NCBI RefSeq assembly: GCF_027596085.1
Contig: NC_072455.1
Span: 2,462,850-2,526,849, forward strand
Reading direction: 5' to 3'
Source of the DNA: Anoplopoma fimbria
Lineage: Eukaryota > Chordata > Actinopteri > Perciformes > Anoplopomatidae
Length of the DNA: 64,000 nucleotides
The translations under genes were made by a program, and so were the position numbers. Shown here piece after piece: positions 1-12,716 of this stretch. Under the pieces are notes generated by a model. The model was given only the letters and a program-made list of their open reading frames with translations. It searched no databases and was not told the DNA's origin. Each line of letters starts with the position of its first letter. Within the stretch, counting starts at the first letter, position 1.

Positions 1-739
1 TTATTAGCTGAGCTGATCTTTCATCTCCCCCTGCTGGTTTATTTCAGTACTACATCACATAAACATCCTCTTTGTCTTTATTATCACTTAATTCTCATTA
101 ATTGTAACTTTATTATCCTTATAGTTTGACTTTCCTCTCGTTATATCATGACTTTTTTTTCTCATAAATTGCAACTTTTATATCATAACAATCCCACATT
201 TCTTCTTTAAATATTATCACTTCTTTCTCATTAATTCTGACTCACTTATTCTAATATTTTTCTTTTTTTCTTGGTATTTCATGACTTTATTCTCATTAAA
301 TTGCGTGTTTGTTATCATAGCAGTGCCACTGGTTTCTACAGTAGCGTCACACAACTGTCAACCATACGTATCCTGTGTATTCTGTATAGTATTATATAGT
401 ATAAGTTACATATAGCAGCGTGTCTCCGTGCCCGTTAATCTCCTCTCTGCGTGGCCTCTGGAGCTCCGTATCTTCAGCAGAGGTCAGAGGTCGCAGGAGA
501 TGACTCTCAGCTCCTCCACGTCTTTACGTATCTCCATCGAGCTGCTCTCTGGTGAATAAAAGACTTTGCAGCCCGACTGGTGGGATTAGACACAGCTTCC
601 TCTTCCTCTTTCAGATCTTTTCTCTCCTCCTCTTCCTCCTCCTTCATCCCTTGTTCTCACTGGGGTTTTTTTTTTTCGTGCACAAGAACCCAAATTGCTG
701 GATTATACGACAAAGTCACCGTGCCCTCTCAGACGAGAC
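1..739. other. AT-rich non-coding stretch, no gene seen
   Basis: About the first 300 bases contain degenerate repeats of TTATTATCACTT/TTCTCATTAA-like words, resembling a decayed AT-rich minisatellite. No splice-bounded coding sequence is recognisable. Short open frames here run into the adjacent CA microsatellite and are not credible genes. Confidence 0.5.
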
Positions 740-754
740 ACTCACACACACACA

Positions 755-853
<99 letters not shown>

Positions 854-862
854 ACACACACA
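740..862. repeat. (CA)n microsatellite
   Basis: About 120 bases of almost pure CA dinucleotide, with a few CTCA interruptions at both ends. Open frames through it encode only His-Thr repeats and are artefacts. Confidence 0.97.
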
Positions 863-3619
863 TTCTGCATAAGCTCAGTATGACCCTGATGGAGGGAAAT
901 TACAATAAAAAGAGTGAAGATGGTTTCATTGTGTGTCTATTTCTTCAATTCTGGTGCTCCTTCTTTGTGGGAGTGGAGAGACTCATAAAAGGATAAAAGA
1001 AGATTTTCCTATTTCAATGAAAAACTCACTGTAAAACTTTTTAATGTGAAATTACAGTAAATTACTGCCAGCAAATTCTCCAGTAAACCACTGTACACTT
1101 AGAGTCTCTCTCCTGTATGAAAGGAATACAGCAACTTTCTTTGAATAAAGAATCCAAAGGCAGTCTGTGCAGCTGCTTTTGCATTTAAGCTCACTTTAAG
1201 TGACAGAAGTCGAAGAAGAATGTGGATAAAAAAGAGTTTGAGTGAGAAGAGCCTGTATTTGTACTTCCTGCACAAAAAACGTAAAAAAGCGTGGCTGTCA
1301 GATTGTCCGTTTTGGAATATTCCCCCCTCAAATCCCATAATTCTGATGTTTAATAAAGTTTTAGATGCATTTAATGATCTGACAAGCACTGACCTTTGAA
1401 GCACGCTAACGCCGTTAAAGCAGAAAGATTTCAGCAGGAAACAATGTCGGCATTGTGCGTTGCTGCAAACCAGGGATATGCTGAAAATCATACTTACTGT
1501 TTTATTTATTGTTATTTAATAATATTATATATATATTATTTATTTATTTTACACAGTTTTTGCATACATAAATATTGACTTTTTGCTTGTCACGTAACGT
1601 TCTTACGCTTGTTACGAAACGTTACATCCATGGTTATGTTGTTATGTTATCGTTTGAACACAAAACGTGATTTTTTTTCTAACTGTAAGAAATGTTGCTG
1701 CCTAAACACGATAGTTTTGCAACGTTAATCACATGGCATTGTGCGTTTGGCCATAACATGTTACAAAGTTGACATCGAAGGTCATTTTGGTTGAGAAATG
1801 TCTCCATCGAACGCATCATCCCCTGGCGACGGTGTAGATTTCCAATGTTGTCGGAGTTCACGCTTTGCTGCGATTGGTGCATTGTGGGAAAAGAGGCAGG
1901 GCTCATGACCAGTCAATGAAGTATTACTACAGATATATTGCATTATTACTATAAGCTTTCCTCTAAATGTTTAGGTTCGTCTCCTGCCATCTGATTTTTG
2001 CAGCTATACAAAGTTGTACCGGCACATAAAGAGTGGATGACTTTAGTGTTGCCTTCAATAACACTTTGTCTTAATTGAGTTAAGTTTGGAGAGAAGTCCG
2101 ATAGCATCAATCGAGTGTAAAATAAATGAATGTTGACCCCGCTGATGGATGCAATCAGTCTGCAAGCATCGACTGCAGGAGGGAAGAGAGTGACGAAGAC
2201 AGAACACTGAGAGCTTTTCAGGTGACTCAATTCTGTTGTGTTCTGTTTGACATCACAAAAACATCCGCCGTCCCGCTTTCACCTGAGCCGGTAAACAGAT
2301 TAGCATCCTGTCCTGAAAACACCGCAATCCCATCAGCCACCACTTCCTGTGCCCCTCTGACAGTCTCTTTAACAGCAGTAAAAAGAGGGGAGGAAGAGGA
2401 GGAGAAAGAGGAGGGTTTTCATCAGATGAAAACTGTTTCAATTCTTTAATTTCAACGTGGTTTGGAGGTCACACGCAGATGAAGTTTGGAGTGCGTTTAG
2501 CTTTACGTAGACGTCTCGGAGGCCGAGAAATCTTATTGTTTGAACTTTTAAGTGGCTCCAGCTGAATCCCCAAAGATCAGTTTTTAGGATGACAGGGATT
2601 TAAAAACTATATTCTACAAAATAAGTAATTGGAACAGTGACATAGAAGTGAGCAAGGTCAAAAATAACAACAAGATATGAAAATAAAATACTGCTTTGCC
2701 ATTCATTTAATGCTAGTAGTGTTTAATATAACCAGAGAGTAAAAGTCCTTTTTTAATTTCAAAGTAAAAGCATGTAAGAAAAGCTGCAGGAGTGGAGGTC
2801 TGCGGGCTAAAAACATTCACTAAATTATGGCTAAATTTGTTCGAAATAAACATATGTATATGTATGAGATCATAATAGGAGGTTCCTGACTTCTGCAGGA
2901 AGGTGCTGAGATATAAAAACAAACACCAGAGGGCGACAAAACACCTAAAATCTCATTGCCTCTTTGGTTTTGTCAACTCACCCAAACAGTCAAATAAGGA
3001 GCTGATTTAACATCACAACACTAAACGCAGATCAGACAGTCAGGAGAAATTTAAAGCATTACATTTATTTTTATTGTTGCATTTTCTTATTTCAATGAAA
3101 CATCGACATCATCAACATTGTTGTGTTGTTTGAGGAAAAATGCACGATGGCGTTTTTGTTCATTTAAAGAGAGAAAAACAGCTTTATATTGTTTATTTTA
3201 AACTTTCAGTTACAAAACCTTTACAGAGTTACAGAGGGATTTACAGAAATGAAGTTAAAAGCAAGCTTTCATGATTGAGTATGACCTAATGTTGGCTAAC
3301 TTTAGTAAGACTGTAAAAAGACTGTAAAATAGATACTGACATTTTCTCCGACACTCTCTCAGCAAACACACAGATTATAGTTTGGATATGATGCAGTTAG
3401 GTTCCTCGGTGCAACCATAAAAAGAGACAATAAATAATATAATATAACACCAATTTTACCTACATTGCTTCCACACTTAAATGTTCAGCACACATGAAGC
3501 AACTTTGTTTCATACAAAATTACGTTCCTGAAAAACTAAACTGCATTCTCAAATATGTTTCAAGGCAATTACAGTTTGAAACACATAGTTAAGATACATA
3601 GATTGCATAAAGTTTAAAT
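863..3619. other. Non-coding stretch, no gene recognised
   Basis: No exon-like or RNA-gene structure was recognised. Around 1595-1660 there is a palindrome-rich segment with several ACGTAACG/CGTTACG-like words, of a kind common in fish interspersed repeats. The remaining open frames are short, lack conserved motifs and overlap on both strands. Confidence 0.45.
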
Positions 3620-4109
3620 AAAATTGTGAAGATCTGCTCTAAGATCACTGGCATCCAGCTCAAGAGCATAAGTTCATTGTGGAACAAACAAGCAGTCCAG
3701 AAAGCTAAATGCATTATCAGTCAGCCTGACCATGTCCTCAGTAAAGAATTTAAACTAATGCCTTCAGGGCGGCGCTACTGTTCAATCAGGACAAGAACAA
3801 TGAGGTACTCCCACTCTTTTATCCCTGCAACCATCAGGTTACTAAATGATGACAAAAGTCAGGAGTAGGTGGAGAGCACACCAGTGTTGCTGGGTGTTTC
3901 CGGGGGCAGGGTGGTTGTTACTGACGGGTTGAAATGAATTGTGAGTTAAATGTGTGTGTTGGACTGCCTTTGATATATGTTTTTGTCTATCTCCTATTGC
4001 TATTTATTGTATTTATTTTATTAAGTAATTTATTATGTGAGACGGGAAACTGTGAACGAAATTGCCCATTTTGGGATAAATAAAGTTTTTCTAATCTAAT
4101 CTAATCTAA
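3620..4109 (+). mobile_element. LINE (non-LTR retrotransposon) 3' end fragment
   Basis: A frame at 3626-3868 encodes a short peptide with GRRYCSIRTRTMRYSHSFIP followed by a leucine/asparagine-rich end. This resembles the extreme C-terminus of fish non-LTR reverse-transcriptase ORFs. An untranslated segment follows, ending in GGGATAAATAAAG and a (TCTAA)n-like tail at about 4085-4109, the usual 3' signature of such LINEs. The element is strongly 5'-truncated and cannot be autonomous. Clade assignment (L2/CR1/Rex-like) is a guess. Confidence 0.65.
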
Positions 4110-4773
4110 AGTGCAGCTGAGTAAAATCTAATACCAAGCTGTTGGGACACGTGTTGGATCTTCCTGCTTCAGATTTTTGGGGATATTGTTTAAAAAGGAG
4201 ACATTTTTGGAAGTACATGTATGCACTCATACCCCAAGTTGAAGGCTCAATTTATGGAAATATTAGTAAAATGGTTTGATGTTGTCAGCTCAGCTTTAAT
4301 CAAAAGATTAAACAAAGAATGAGTGTGATTTGAGGTTGATTGATTTACTCTTCACAACTCTTAAATAATTTACCGCACTTGACCTGCTGAGTTCGGAAAA
4401 TATACTCACGCAGAAAGCAGTGAAGCATGACACAAAACAGTTTTACATAAACCAAACCACACATTTTCACAGGTGCAATTTTTCCTGCTTGAAAATCTTG
4501 CTGTGGTCGTTCAGTAAATAGGACAAACACCTTTGGTTTTTTTATGCACCCCATGGTACATGAACAGGAGTTGTAGCTCCTAATGCCTCTCTTGTATAAC
4601 GTTACACGCTAGGTTTCTACAAGTTTATCTCCGACCACTAAATATTGGACCACTTGCTAATGTATTCTTCTCACTCACTAACAGCACACAAATCTGGAAA
4701 GTCAATGTGTTTAGGTTGCATTCGCCATATTTTGGTAGTTAATGCCCTATAGTTGGACAAGCTATTGCACTTA
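4110..4773. other. Non-coding stretch, nothing recognised
   Basis: AT-rich sequence between a LINE tail and a MITE. No gene-like reading frame, promoter or RNA structure was recognised. Confidence 0.4.
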
Positions 4774-5017
4774 CAGTGGGTACGGAAAGTATTCAGACCC
4801 CTTTAAATTTTTCACCCTTTGTTTCATTGTGATATTTCAGTTTTTCTTTTTTAATAAATTTGCAAAAATTTCCACATTTCTGTTTTTTTCTGTCAAGATG
4901 GGTTGCTGAGTGTACATTAATGCGAAAAAAAATGAACTTTTTCGATTTTAGCAAATGGCTGCAATGAAACAAAGAGTGAAAAATTTAAAGGGGTCTGAAT
5001 ACTTTCCGTACCCACTG
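4774..5017. mobile_element. Tc1/mariner-like MITE
   Basis: A 244-bp element with near-perfect terminal inverted repeats of about 55 bp. The left end begins CAGTGGGTACGGAAAG and the right end finishes CTTTCCGTACCCACTG. It is bounded by TA dinucleotides at 4772-4773 and 5018-5019, the target duplication typical of Tc1/mariner transposition. It has no coding capacity, so it is a non-autonomous deletion derivative. Confidence 0.9.
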
Positions 5018-5270
5018 TATATAGATGAATTACAGAACCAGCGCCACAGAAAAAACTAAAATTTTAATATTTTTATTTATGCTTTCATTTCACATTACAC
5101 AATGTCTTCCAAAAAATACTGATTAGAAGTTGTATTGACAGATTTCCAACACAACTAACAGCAATTCCTTCACCTTTAGCTTGACAGGATTCAAATGACC
5201 TGTAACTAAAACTGGTGCTTATTCAAACAATATGGTGTCATGCAGCACAGCACACCTGTCTGGTCTGTGA

Positions 5271-5375
<105 letters not shown>

Positions 5376-5740
5376 TCTTATACTGCTATCTTTGTGGGGA
5401 CCGCAGGTTTGGACTAGGCTAGTGAGGACATATTGTTAAATGTTGACATTTTGTCATGTTCTTACTTTTCAAATGTGAGATTAAAGTCAAGGTAAGAGTT
5501 GAAGGTTATGCATGCGGGTGTGATGATTAGTTGGGCCAGGAAGGGATTGCCGCCACAGACAGCTGTGTTGTCTAGGTCAACAGCAGCTGCTGTCCGACTT
5601 GGTGCCAAATAGAGAAACCACACCAAGGAAACAAATTTAGCAGCCCATTGTACCTGTTGCAATGTTCTCTGGTCATTATTACCAAATCGGAATATTGAAA
5701 TTTGCATTGAACTTGGTAAGAGAGAGAAGTGGTAGTGAGT

Positions 5741-5812
5741 ACTAGATTTGAATCACATTCTCTGACACACGAGCCTACAGAGAGAGGAAGACCAGAAACT
5801 AATCCTGATAAG
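5741..5812 (+). promoter_or_regulatory. Gene 1 predicted promoter and non-coding exon 1
   Basis: By alignment with the other + copies this is the exon-1 module. It contains ACGAGCC-TACAG-AGAG-AGGAAGACC, then AAACTAATCCTGATAAG followed by a GT donor at 5813. The TATA-like box of the other copies (TATATTTGG) is degenerate here (ACTAGATTTG at 5741-5750), so promoter strength may differ. The intron 5813-6280 ends at TCTCTTCCAG. Confidence 0.5.
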
Positions 5813-6282
5813 GTTGGTTTTTTTTGTTACTTTTTTTCATATTATAATCTTTTTGAATTAGTGTGGACTACGATAATGGAGAAACTTTATTTTATTGTTT
5901 GGATTACTTTAAAAGGACATTCCACTGATTTTACACATGAAGGTCAGTTTACTCTCCATGGTTGGTTCCACCCTGCATGTGAAACAATTTGTAAAAGCAC
6001 CACCTGTTATAGTGACCATGTTAGCAAATCCTTTCCTATTTAGCAGACGTGAACCTTAGCATTCATTTCAAGTTGTTTTTCTTGAAATGAGAGAAAGAGA
6101 GTGACAAAGACAAAGTGGGGTTCTAGATTAATGGATGAGAATGTAAAGCTACAAAGATGGACAAAAAAAAAATAGCTGCTGGAAAATCAAATTAGGATGT
6201 TGAAACGAGTCGCTCCAAAAAATCTGCTGATCTGCTGTTTTACAGACGGTTTTCCATTGGATTGTCATTTTCTCTTCCAGAT

Positions 6283-7152
6283 ATGGCAGTAAACAACTCC
6301 TCCAGTGACTCCCTTTTTTCCAAACTCCCTTTGGGCATGAGATGCCTCTTCACCAGACCAAGCTCCTTCATCTTCACTGCATTCAGCATCACAAACATCC
6401 TCCTCTTCCTCCCAATCTTCATTTTCGTCCTCTACCTCGGTCTCCAACGGCAAAAGCGCTCCAACTCCTCAGCAGCAGTGACGAGTCACTCAGACAGCTT
6501 CACCTACCACATGACCGCCATCGAGCTGATTGGTGTTTTAGGATGCATCCTCTGCTGCTGTGGTATCTACGGGGATGAAAACTGTATATTTTTGATTGGG
6601 TATGTTCTTTGGTTCTTCTCCTGGTACGGAGAGATGTTCTTTCACATGCTGACCTGTGTGGAGCGCTACCTGGCTGTCGTTCATCCCGTCACCTACCTGA
6701 GTCTTAAAGGAGAGCGAGGGATCAGAATCAGAAATATTAGCATTGGGTGCGTTTGGCTGCTTTGCATCACTGCATTAACTATGCAGATTTTAATAAAAAT
6801 CTTGATGTTGGGATTCTGGGTCTTAATTTTTACCTTGGTGGTCATCTCCTTCTGCAGCCTTTCTGTTCTCTGCGTTCTGATTCGTCCAGGGCCAGGGGAA
6901 CAGGGCGGGGACAGGGAAAGGGTCGACCAATCAAAGCGGAGGGCTTTCTACACCATCATGGCCATACTGGGAGTGCTGTTGTTGAGGTGTTTTATCGGTC
7001 TGGTTTGGTCTCTTTTCCATGTCTTGAGGAAAAGTAGTGAGTGCGTGGCCATGACAGTTGAAGTCTGGTTTAATGTCCCCAGCAGTCTGGTGTTACCTCT
7101 GATGTTTCTACACAGAGCAGGAAGATTATCCTGTTGTAAGAACAACACCTAA
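6283..7152 (+). CDS. Gene 1: atypical rhodopsin-like seven-transmembrane receptor (289 aa)
   Basis: Integral membrane receptor-like protein, predicted plasma-membrane GPCR; ligand unknown. The start is the ATG two bases after the acceptor TCTCTTCCAG; an upstream in-frame extension begins at TTG inside the intron and is not used. N-terminus is Ser/Asn-rich with possible N-glycosylation (NNSS). Hydrophobic helices lie at about 28-53, 75-96, 102-126, 152-172, 176-201, 221-245 and 262-279. TM3 ends in ERY (127-129). TM2 has Glu81 where Asp2.50 is usual. TM6 lacks CWxP, and TM7 has LPLMF (271-275) in place of NPxxY. Cys21 and Cys254 are the invariant extracellular Cys pair of the array. The tail has CC (284-285), a possible palmitoylation site. 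First of seven + paralogues. Confidence 0.88.
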   Translation: MAVNNSSSDSLFSKLPLGMRCLFTRPSSFIFTAFSITNILLFLPIFIFVLYLGLQRQKRSNSSAAVTSHSDSFTYHMTAIELIGVLGCILCCCGIYGDENCIFLIGYVLWFFSWYGEMFFHMLTCVERYLAVVHPVTYLSLKGERGIRIRNISIGCVWLLCITALTMQILIKILMLGFWVLIFTLVVISFCSLSVLCVLIRPGPGEQGGDRERVDQSKRRAFYTIMAILGVLLLRCFIGLVWSLFHVLRKSSECVAMTVEVWFNVPSSLVLPLMFLHRAGRLSCCKNNT

Positions 7153-8814
7153 TGAGTATAAGGATAGGATTAGATTTGAATGAACTCCCTTCCGTAGTAG
7201 CTTACAGTGCACCCGTTGCTAAGTTCAGCAACAGCTACACTGTAGCACTGTGGGTAGTTTTTATCGACAGTTGTCAGTTTTACGTCCACGTTGTTGAATT
7301 TGCAAATATACTTGTTCCAATCGGTGGGCCCATGGGTGTGTTGGTGTGAAATTAGGTGTGGTCAGGAGCCTTGTTGGCCCATTGCTATCTTCAGGCAGCA
7401 GAAATCAATTGCGCTATTGACAATCAAAAACCTGGTCTAAAGTAAATTGTCAATTGCGCAGTATATTCCTGCTATTTATAGTTTGCATTATTCACAAAGT
7501 AAGATGCGTCTGCATGTTCACCAACCAAACGCCTAATTTCCTGCAATCTTATTTTTATTTATTGAAATGTTTTCATGAATGCTATGGCAAAAAAATTCCT
7601 CTGCCCCACTAATCAGTAAAACATAATAAGAAACTCATCAAAATGAAACAATTATTGGGCTCTACCAAAACGTTTTGAAGCGTCATTTACGACATTGACG
7701 ACAAATTCTAAATCAACATTTCAATGCTGTGTAACTTTTTTAATGCATATGTATTCAATCTGTTTGGACCTGGTATTTCTTGCAGTTTCAGTCAAGGATC
7801 AGACTACACTAATGTTATTAGTACTATATTTGTAGAATAAGATTCCATTGGTGGCTGCGTAGAATTGGTTCTGATTCATGTGATCCAAACATTTCCAATA
7901 ACCCAAGATCGAGTAAAGTCCAAAAGTCTAAATTCTTTGAAAAATCCTCTTGGACGGGTGGCACCTTGCATGGCAGCTTCAGTGTATGAATGTGGATTTG
8001 GACACACCCTAAATTGCACTGGCACCATGTACTTTAGACCCTGGTCTTATGGATCCTTCAAACAGGGCCCAAGCAAACCACTGCCTATTTTAACACCCTC
8101 TTGTTTGGTCTCCACCTGCTACTGAGAAAAATGTCTGAAGTGTCTTTGTTATGTCCTTCTGATAACCAAACATGTTGTTTTCTCTTGAATTAATTCAAGC
8201 TGCTGTATATCTTGAGTTTTCTGTTATGTTGCTTTTGCTTAACTGAAATATGTTTTGAAGGGTTATAGGAGTAAAAAGAATGTGTGGATCATGGCACATG
8301 GTGTGTTATGTTCAGCAAATATACGTCATCATAGATGTACTTTTGTTAGTTAATGGATATTACTCAAAGGTTGTACATGCATCTATATTATACTGCTTAT
8401 GGTATAGAAGTGTGGGAGATGATTTGATATTACAGGGTTATTAAACAAGAATTGTTTTAAGACATCACACGTCAGATGCAGGGTGATTGATTATTGTTTT
8501 AATATAACGACCATGCAAAACAGCTGATGACTATGTGATTTGAATACACAGCAGGCTTTTTCTTCCCATCATTTGAATTCTGTCAACTGTCCATCTAATG
8601 GAGTGATAAAATGAACTAAAATGGATTGATGTTTTGGGTTATGCATGAATTAGACATGAAGGAATGTTTGATTTGTGCATTGTCATGATTTGGAATCTAG
8701 GAAACATAGACAACTGAATGAAATGTTAAGAGACTTATGTTTTTGACTTGACTATGTTCATCCATACATGCTGTAAAAAGATCTTCTCTGATGTCTAATC
8801 TGCGTTTTAATAAA
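7153..8814 (+). other. Gene 1 predicted 3' UTR with conserved block and AATAAA
   Basis: Non-coding sequence after the gene 1 stop. A block at about 8512-8601 (CAAAACAGCTGATGACTATG, then GATTTGAATACACAGCAGG, then ATTTGAATTCTGTCAACTG) recurs downstream of six of the seven + genes. The AATAAA at 8809-8814 lies in TTTTAATAAACATATATTC, also recurrent. This is read as the polyadenylation signal, giving a 3' UTR of about 1.7 kb. No other gene was seen. Confidence 0.6.
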
Positions 8815-9189
8815 CATATATTCAAGCAAGAACAAATGAGGCTCACCAAGTTTGATCTATTATTCATAAAAATTAAGATTAAGATTAAGTACAAGTTTTA
8901 TACATTGGATGTGTTATGGAAACATCCGAAAGTGTCTGTTCCAATTTTAGAACTGCATTAATTATTAATGCAACAATATCATGATATGGAAAGAAAAATA
9001 ACACAATAAATGTAGGATGCAAGAGAGAATAAGATCATTGATGCTGAGGTGTTCATAACACGTATGAGAGTTGGCCCATGTAAAGTTAAATACATTTATC
9101 TTCATTTGATCTATTGTTTATTCCTGTCTGACAGTTTTTCATTGCCACTTTGTTTTTTATTCAAATGAAAGATTCATTTTTCAGAGAAC

Positions 9190-9250
9190 GAGAGATGGAG
9201 GAGGAGGAGGAGGAGGGAGGAGGAGGAGGAGGGGGAGGAGGAGGAGGAGG
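9190..9250. repeat. GGA-rich microsatellite beside the gene 2 promoter
   Basis: Purine tract of GAGGAGG/GGAGGAGGA repeats immediately upstream of the gene 2 TATA-like box. Equivalent GA-rich tracts precede genes 3, 4, 6 and 7, so the purine tract is part of the duplicated promoter module. Confidence 0.9.
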
Positions 9251-9277
9251 TGTGTGGCTGTGATATACAACCAAACA

Positions 9278-9346
9278 GTATATTTGGAGCGGATACTCAC
9301 ACAAGAGTCCACAGACTGAGGAACACCAGAAACGAATACTGGTAAG
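9278..9346 (+). promoter_or_regulatory. Gene 2 predicted TATA promoter and non-coding exon 1
   Basis: TATATTTGG at 9279-9287 lies about 30 bases before AGAGTCCACAGACTGAGGA, the conserved exon-1 sequence, which ends ACTGGTAAG before a GT donor at 9347. The same box, spacing and donor recur in most + copies. The intron 9347-9850 ends at TCCCTTCCAG. The transcription start is inferred at about 9309. Confidence 0.65.
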
Positions 9347-9852
9347 GTTTGTCTTCTTATTACTTTTAAATATTGTCAGCTTGAATTCACAATACTGTGG
9401 ACGACTAAAACGGACAGAAAACTAACTTTATCTTACTTTTTAGACACTTGGACAGTTGATCCTTTTCTTTAACAACTAAGTGGTTTGTTAAAGGGACACA
9501 ACACTGATTTTACAATATCAATATACTTAAAGAGAAGGTAAACCCTCAAACCACTTCTTCACCTGAATGTTTATACCATGTATTCGTGTATTTAGTAAGG
9601 TTGTTTAAATTTAGGTCCGAATCTTGACAGAATTTGAATTCTACATTTGTTGGGTTATAAATATGCAGAGCAAATCCGGCTATTGCACCTGAAGTTTGGT
9701 GTTGGCTGATCTGAAGGCAAGTTACATATGTGGAGGCAGCTTGAATCACCAACAGACCGGCCTTTACTCTATAAAACAAATATTACCTACTCTATGAATT
9801 CAATTAAGTAATTTTACATTTCCTCCATTTAGTGTCTTTTTCCCTTCCAGAT

Positions 9853-10737
9853 ATGGCAGTAAACTCCTCCTCCTCATCCAATGACTCCTTTCTTCATGCC
9901 AACCGCCCTTTGGTCATGTATTGCCTCTTCACCAGACCAAGCTCCTTCATCTTCACTGCATTCACCATCGCACACATCCTCTTCTTCCTCCCTCTCTTCA
10001 TCCTCGTCCTCTACATGGGTGTCCAACGATGGCGGCAGCAGCGCTCCACCTCCTCAGCAGCAGTGACGAGTCACTCAGACAGCTTCACCTACCACATGAC
10101 CTCCATCGAGCTAATTGGCGTTTTAGGATGCATCCTCTGGTGCTTTAGTGTCTACTTGGATCAGGTCTCTATATTCTATGTGGGGAACTATCTTCGGACT
10201 TTAAACTGGTATGGACAGGTTTTCTTTCACATGCTGACCTGTGTGGAGCGCTACCTGGCTGTCGTTCATCCCGTCACCTACCTGAGTCTTAAAGGAGAGC
10301 GAGGCATCAGAATCAGAAACATCAGCATTGGGTGCGTTTGGCTGCTTTGCTTTGGATCAACAGTTTGGGAGATTTCAGTAAACTCCCTTTTGTTTGGTCT
10401 CTGCCTCTTGATTTTCACCTTGGTCATCGTCTCGTTCTGCAGTCTTTCTGTTGTCTGTGTTCTGATTCGTCCAGGGCCAGGGGTTCAGGGCGGGGCCAGG
10501 GAAAGGGTTGACCAATCAAAGCGGAGGGCTTTCTACACCATCATGGCCATACTGGGAGTGCTGTCGTTGAGGTGTTTTGTAGGTCTGTTTTATGCTGTTC
10601 TTTATGAGTTGATGAAAATTGAAGATTGTGGGTTTTCAACAGTTGAAGATTGCTTAAATATCCCCAGCAGTCTGGTGTTACCTCTGCTGTTTCTACACAG
10701 AGCGGGAAGATTAGCGTGTTGTAAGAACAACACCTAA
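9853..10737 (+). CDS. Gene 2: atypical rhodopsin-like seven-transmembrane receptor (294 aa)
   Basis: Paralogue of gene 1 with the same seven-helix layout. The start ATG is two bases after the acceptor; the in-frame GTG 21 bases upstream is intronic. The N-terminus has MAVNSSSSSNDS, with potential N-glycosylation. TM3 ends in CVERYLAVVHPVTYLSLK. The second intracellular loop (GERGIRIRNIS) and the third (RPGPGVQGGARERVDQSKRR) are nearly identical to gene 1. Sequence differs strongly between TM2 and TM3 (WCFSVYLDQVSIFYVGNYL), in TM4-TM5, and in TM6-ECL3. Cys24 and Cys259 form the conserved extracellular pair, with an extra Cys267. The C-terminus is LACCKNNT. Intact; ligand unknown. Confidence 0.88.
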   Translation: MAVNSSSSSNDSFLHANRPLVMYCLFTRPSSFIFTAFTIAHILFFLPLFILVLYMGVQRWRQQRSTSSAAVTSHSDSFTYHMTSIELIGVLGCILWCFSVYLDQVSIFYVGNYLRTLNWYGQVFFHMLTCVERYLAVVHPVTYLSLKGERGIRIRNISIGCVWLLCFGSTVWEISVNSLLFGLCLLIFTLVIVSFCSLSVVCVLIRPGPGVQGGARERVDQSKRRAFYTIMAILGVLSLRCFVGLFYAVLYELMKIEDCGFSTVEDCLNIPSSLVLPLLFLHRAGRLACCKNNT

Positions 10738-12716
10738 CGAGGATAATGGTTTGCTCCCACCAAACACAAAGTGAACTTTTCACGCTGCAGGATAACATAC
10801 AAAGTAAAAAGTAAAGACACAAATATGCAAAATTCTATCACTGTCAGATTCGTTAACACAAATGATAAATTCCTTTGACACTTTGTCGCAAAAGTCCACC
10901 AGTGTTGGGAATCTCTTCCTGTCGTCTTGACATTGTTAATCAGAAATGGTGGGAAAAAGCTACAGTTGGCACCGCTGAACCCAGATCTCTACGATAACTT
11001 CTTATTTTTTAGACGAAATTAAACTATATATATATAAATGTATGTTAAAAGATTGTATTTATGCCTATATGACGTGATTATGAGTGTTGATGGGGCAGCT
11101 CAAATATTAGCATAGCCTAGCCCTTATTCATTAGAACTCCATTCAGAATACAAGCATTTTAAAGCTTTTTGCTTGTCATCTTGCAGATAGACCTAAGAAA
11201 GCAGGAATTCACACTTTTATAAATCTGCATCATTACGTAGTTATGTCTGCATCTTTTTTTTGTCCGTGTATTACGATGAAATTACAGCAAAAACGTTTAT
11301 TTTGGGTTCATATAGCTATTACAAACCAGAAATCCAGATGAAGTAATAAACACAGACATGACGGTGTTGGTTATTAGCAACTGTAATTATTGATATTAAT
11401 AAAAATGATATCAATACAATTATTAATATCAATAGGATTACTGACATATTTTAATAATAACGGGGCACAACCCTGGGATCAGGTACCCATTGTGGATTAA
11501 GTCTCAAAATTTAAATTGTAAAAGTTATATTTCACATGCAGATTGAACAGTGAAGGGACGAATCCGAGCACTGACTACAACTATCAGCACAACACATATG
11601 CACAAAATAATCAAAGAAAACTGATTTAAAACAATAACTGGGTGTTTTCATCTTTAACAATGCTGATCAAAAATCAATTATGTTATAAATAAATAAGAAA
11701 TCTGTAAAAGAAATTACAAGAATACTACCTAAAAGCAACAAGCAATCATATGGTGAGGGGAGTGAGTGTGTTTGTGTGTTTATGTGTGTGTAGAAGAGGG
11801 GGAAAGAAAGACAAAAAGAGAGAGAGCAAGAGAGTGGATGAGTCATGTGATCTTCCTTCTGTAGGTTTATGTAGGGGAGCATCGGGCAAGTTATCCTTTT
11901 TCCTTCTGGATCCAATTTGTTTTTTAGGACTATTACCTTGTTTTTTTTCCTTAAAGGCACCAACGTTGTTTCACCTCCTTTTAGCAATGAGAGTTGCATG
12001 GATAAGGTGTGTGCAGCTCTATGTAGCCTTGGTGATGTCATGGCTGTGTCAATGAGGCATCGGATTTGTTCCAGAGATCACACTCAGGTGATGTTTTCTG
12101 ACGCCCGATGGGACTTGGCGACATTTAAACCAAGTCGGGTTTTTGTTTTTACCAGAAGACCTCTGTTTTCCTTTAACTAAACATGTTTTTTTGTCTTAAA
12201 TTCATAAAATTGCTGTATATCTTTGGCTTCCTGTATCATTTTTTTTATAAAAAATGTTACTTTACATACATGTCTGTTACTCTGTTTATGGTATAGAAGT
12301 AGAGCAGATGATTTGGTATTAAAGGGTTATTTAACAGAAATTGTATAAAGACGTCACATGTAAGGTACAGCTGTTTCTGAGTGTGATGCTTCGTGCTTAA
12401 ATAACAAAACCATGCAAAGCAGATGATGACTCTGTGATTTGAATACACAGCAGGCTTTGTCTTGCCATCATTTGAATTCTGTCAACTGTCAATCTAATGG
12501 ACCGAAAAATAAACTGTATATATGCAGTATTTTAGACATACATGAATGTTTGAGGCCTCTCTACTTACCAAATCAGGACAAATGTACAAATCAGACTCTC
12601 TCACACTGTTCAGAATCTTGGTACCATATAAAGCTGAAGGAAATGTAAGAACATAAAAGTTTTTGTCATGACTATGTCATAGATCTACTCTGACGTCAGC
12701 TTTGAGTTGTAATAAA
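10738..12716 (+). other. Gene 2 predicted 3' UTR with conserved block and AATAAA
   Basis: The conserved 3' block lies at about 12412-12500 and AATAAA at 12711-12716 in GTAATAAACATATATTC. No credible coding sequence was found. Open frames at 11667-12180 on both strands lack motifs and flank AG-rich simple sequence near 11800-11835. Confidence 0.55.

Noticed and set aside
552..996. Open frames encoding long His-Thr repeats
   Set aside because: They are translations of the CA microsatellite with no conserved flanking sequence.
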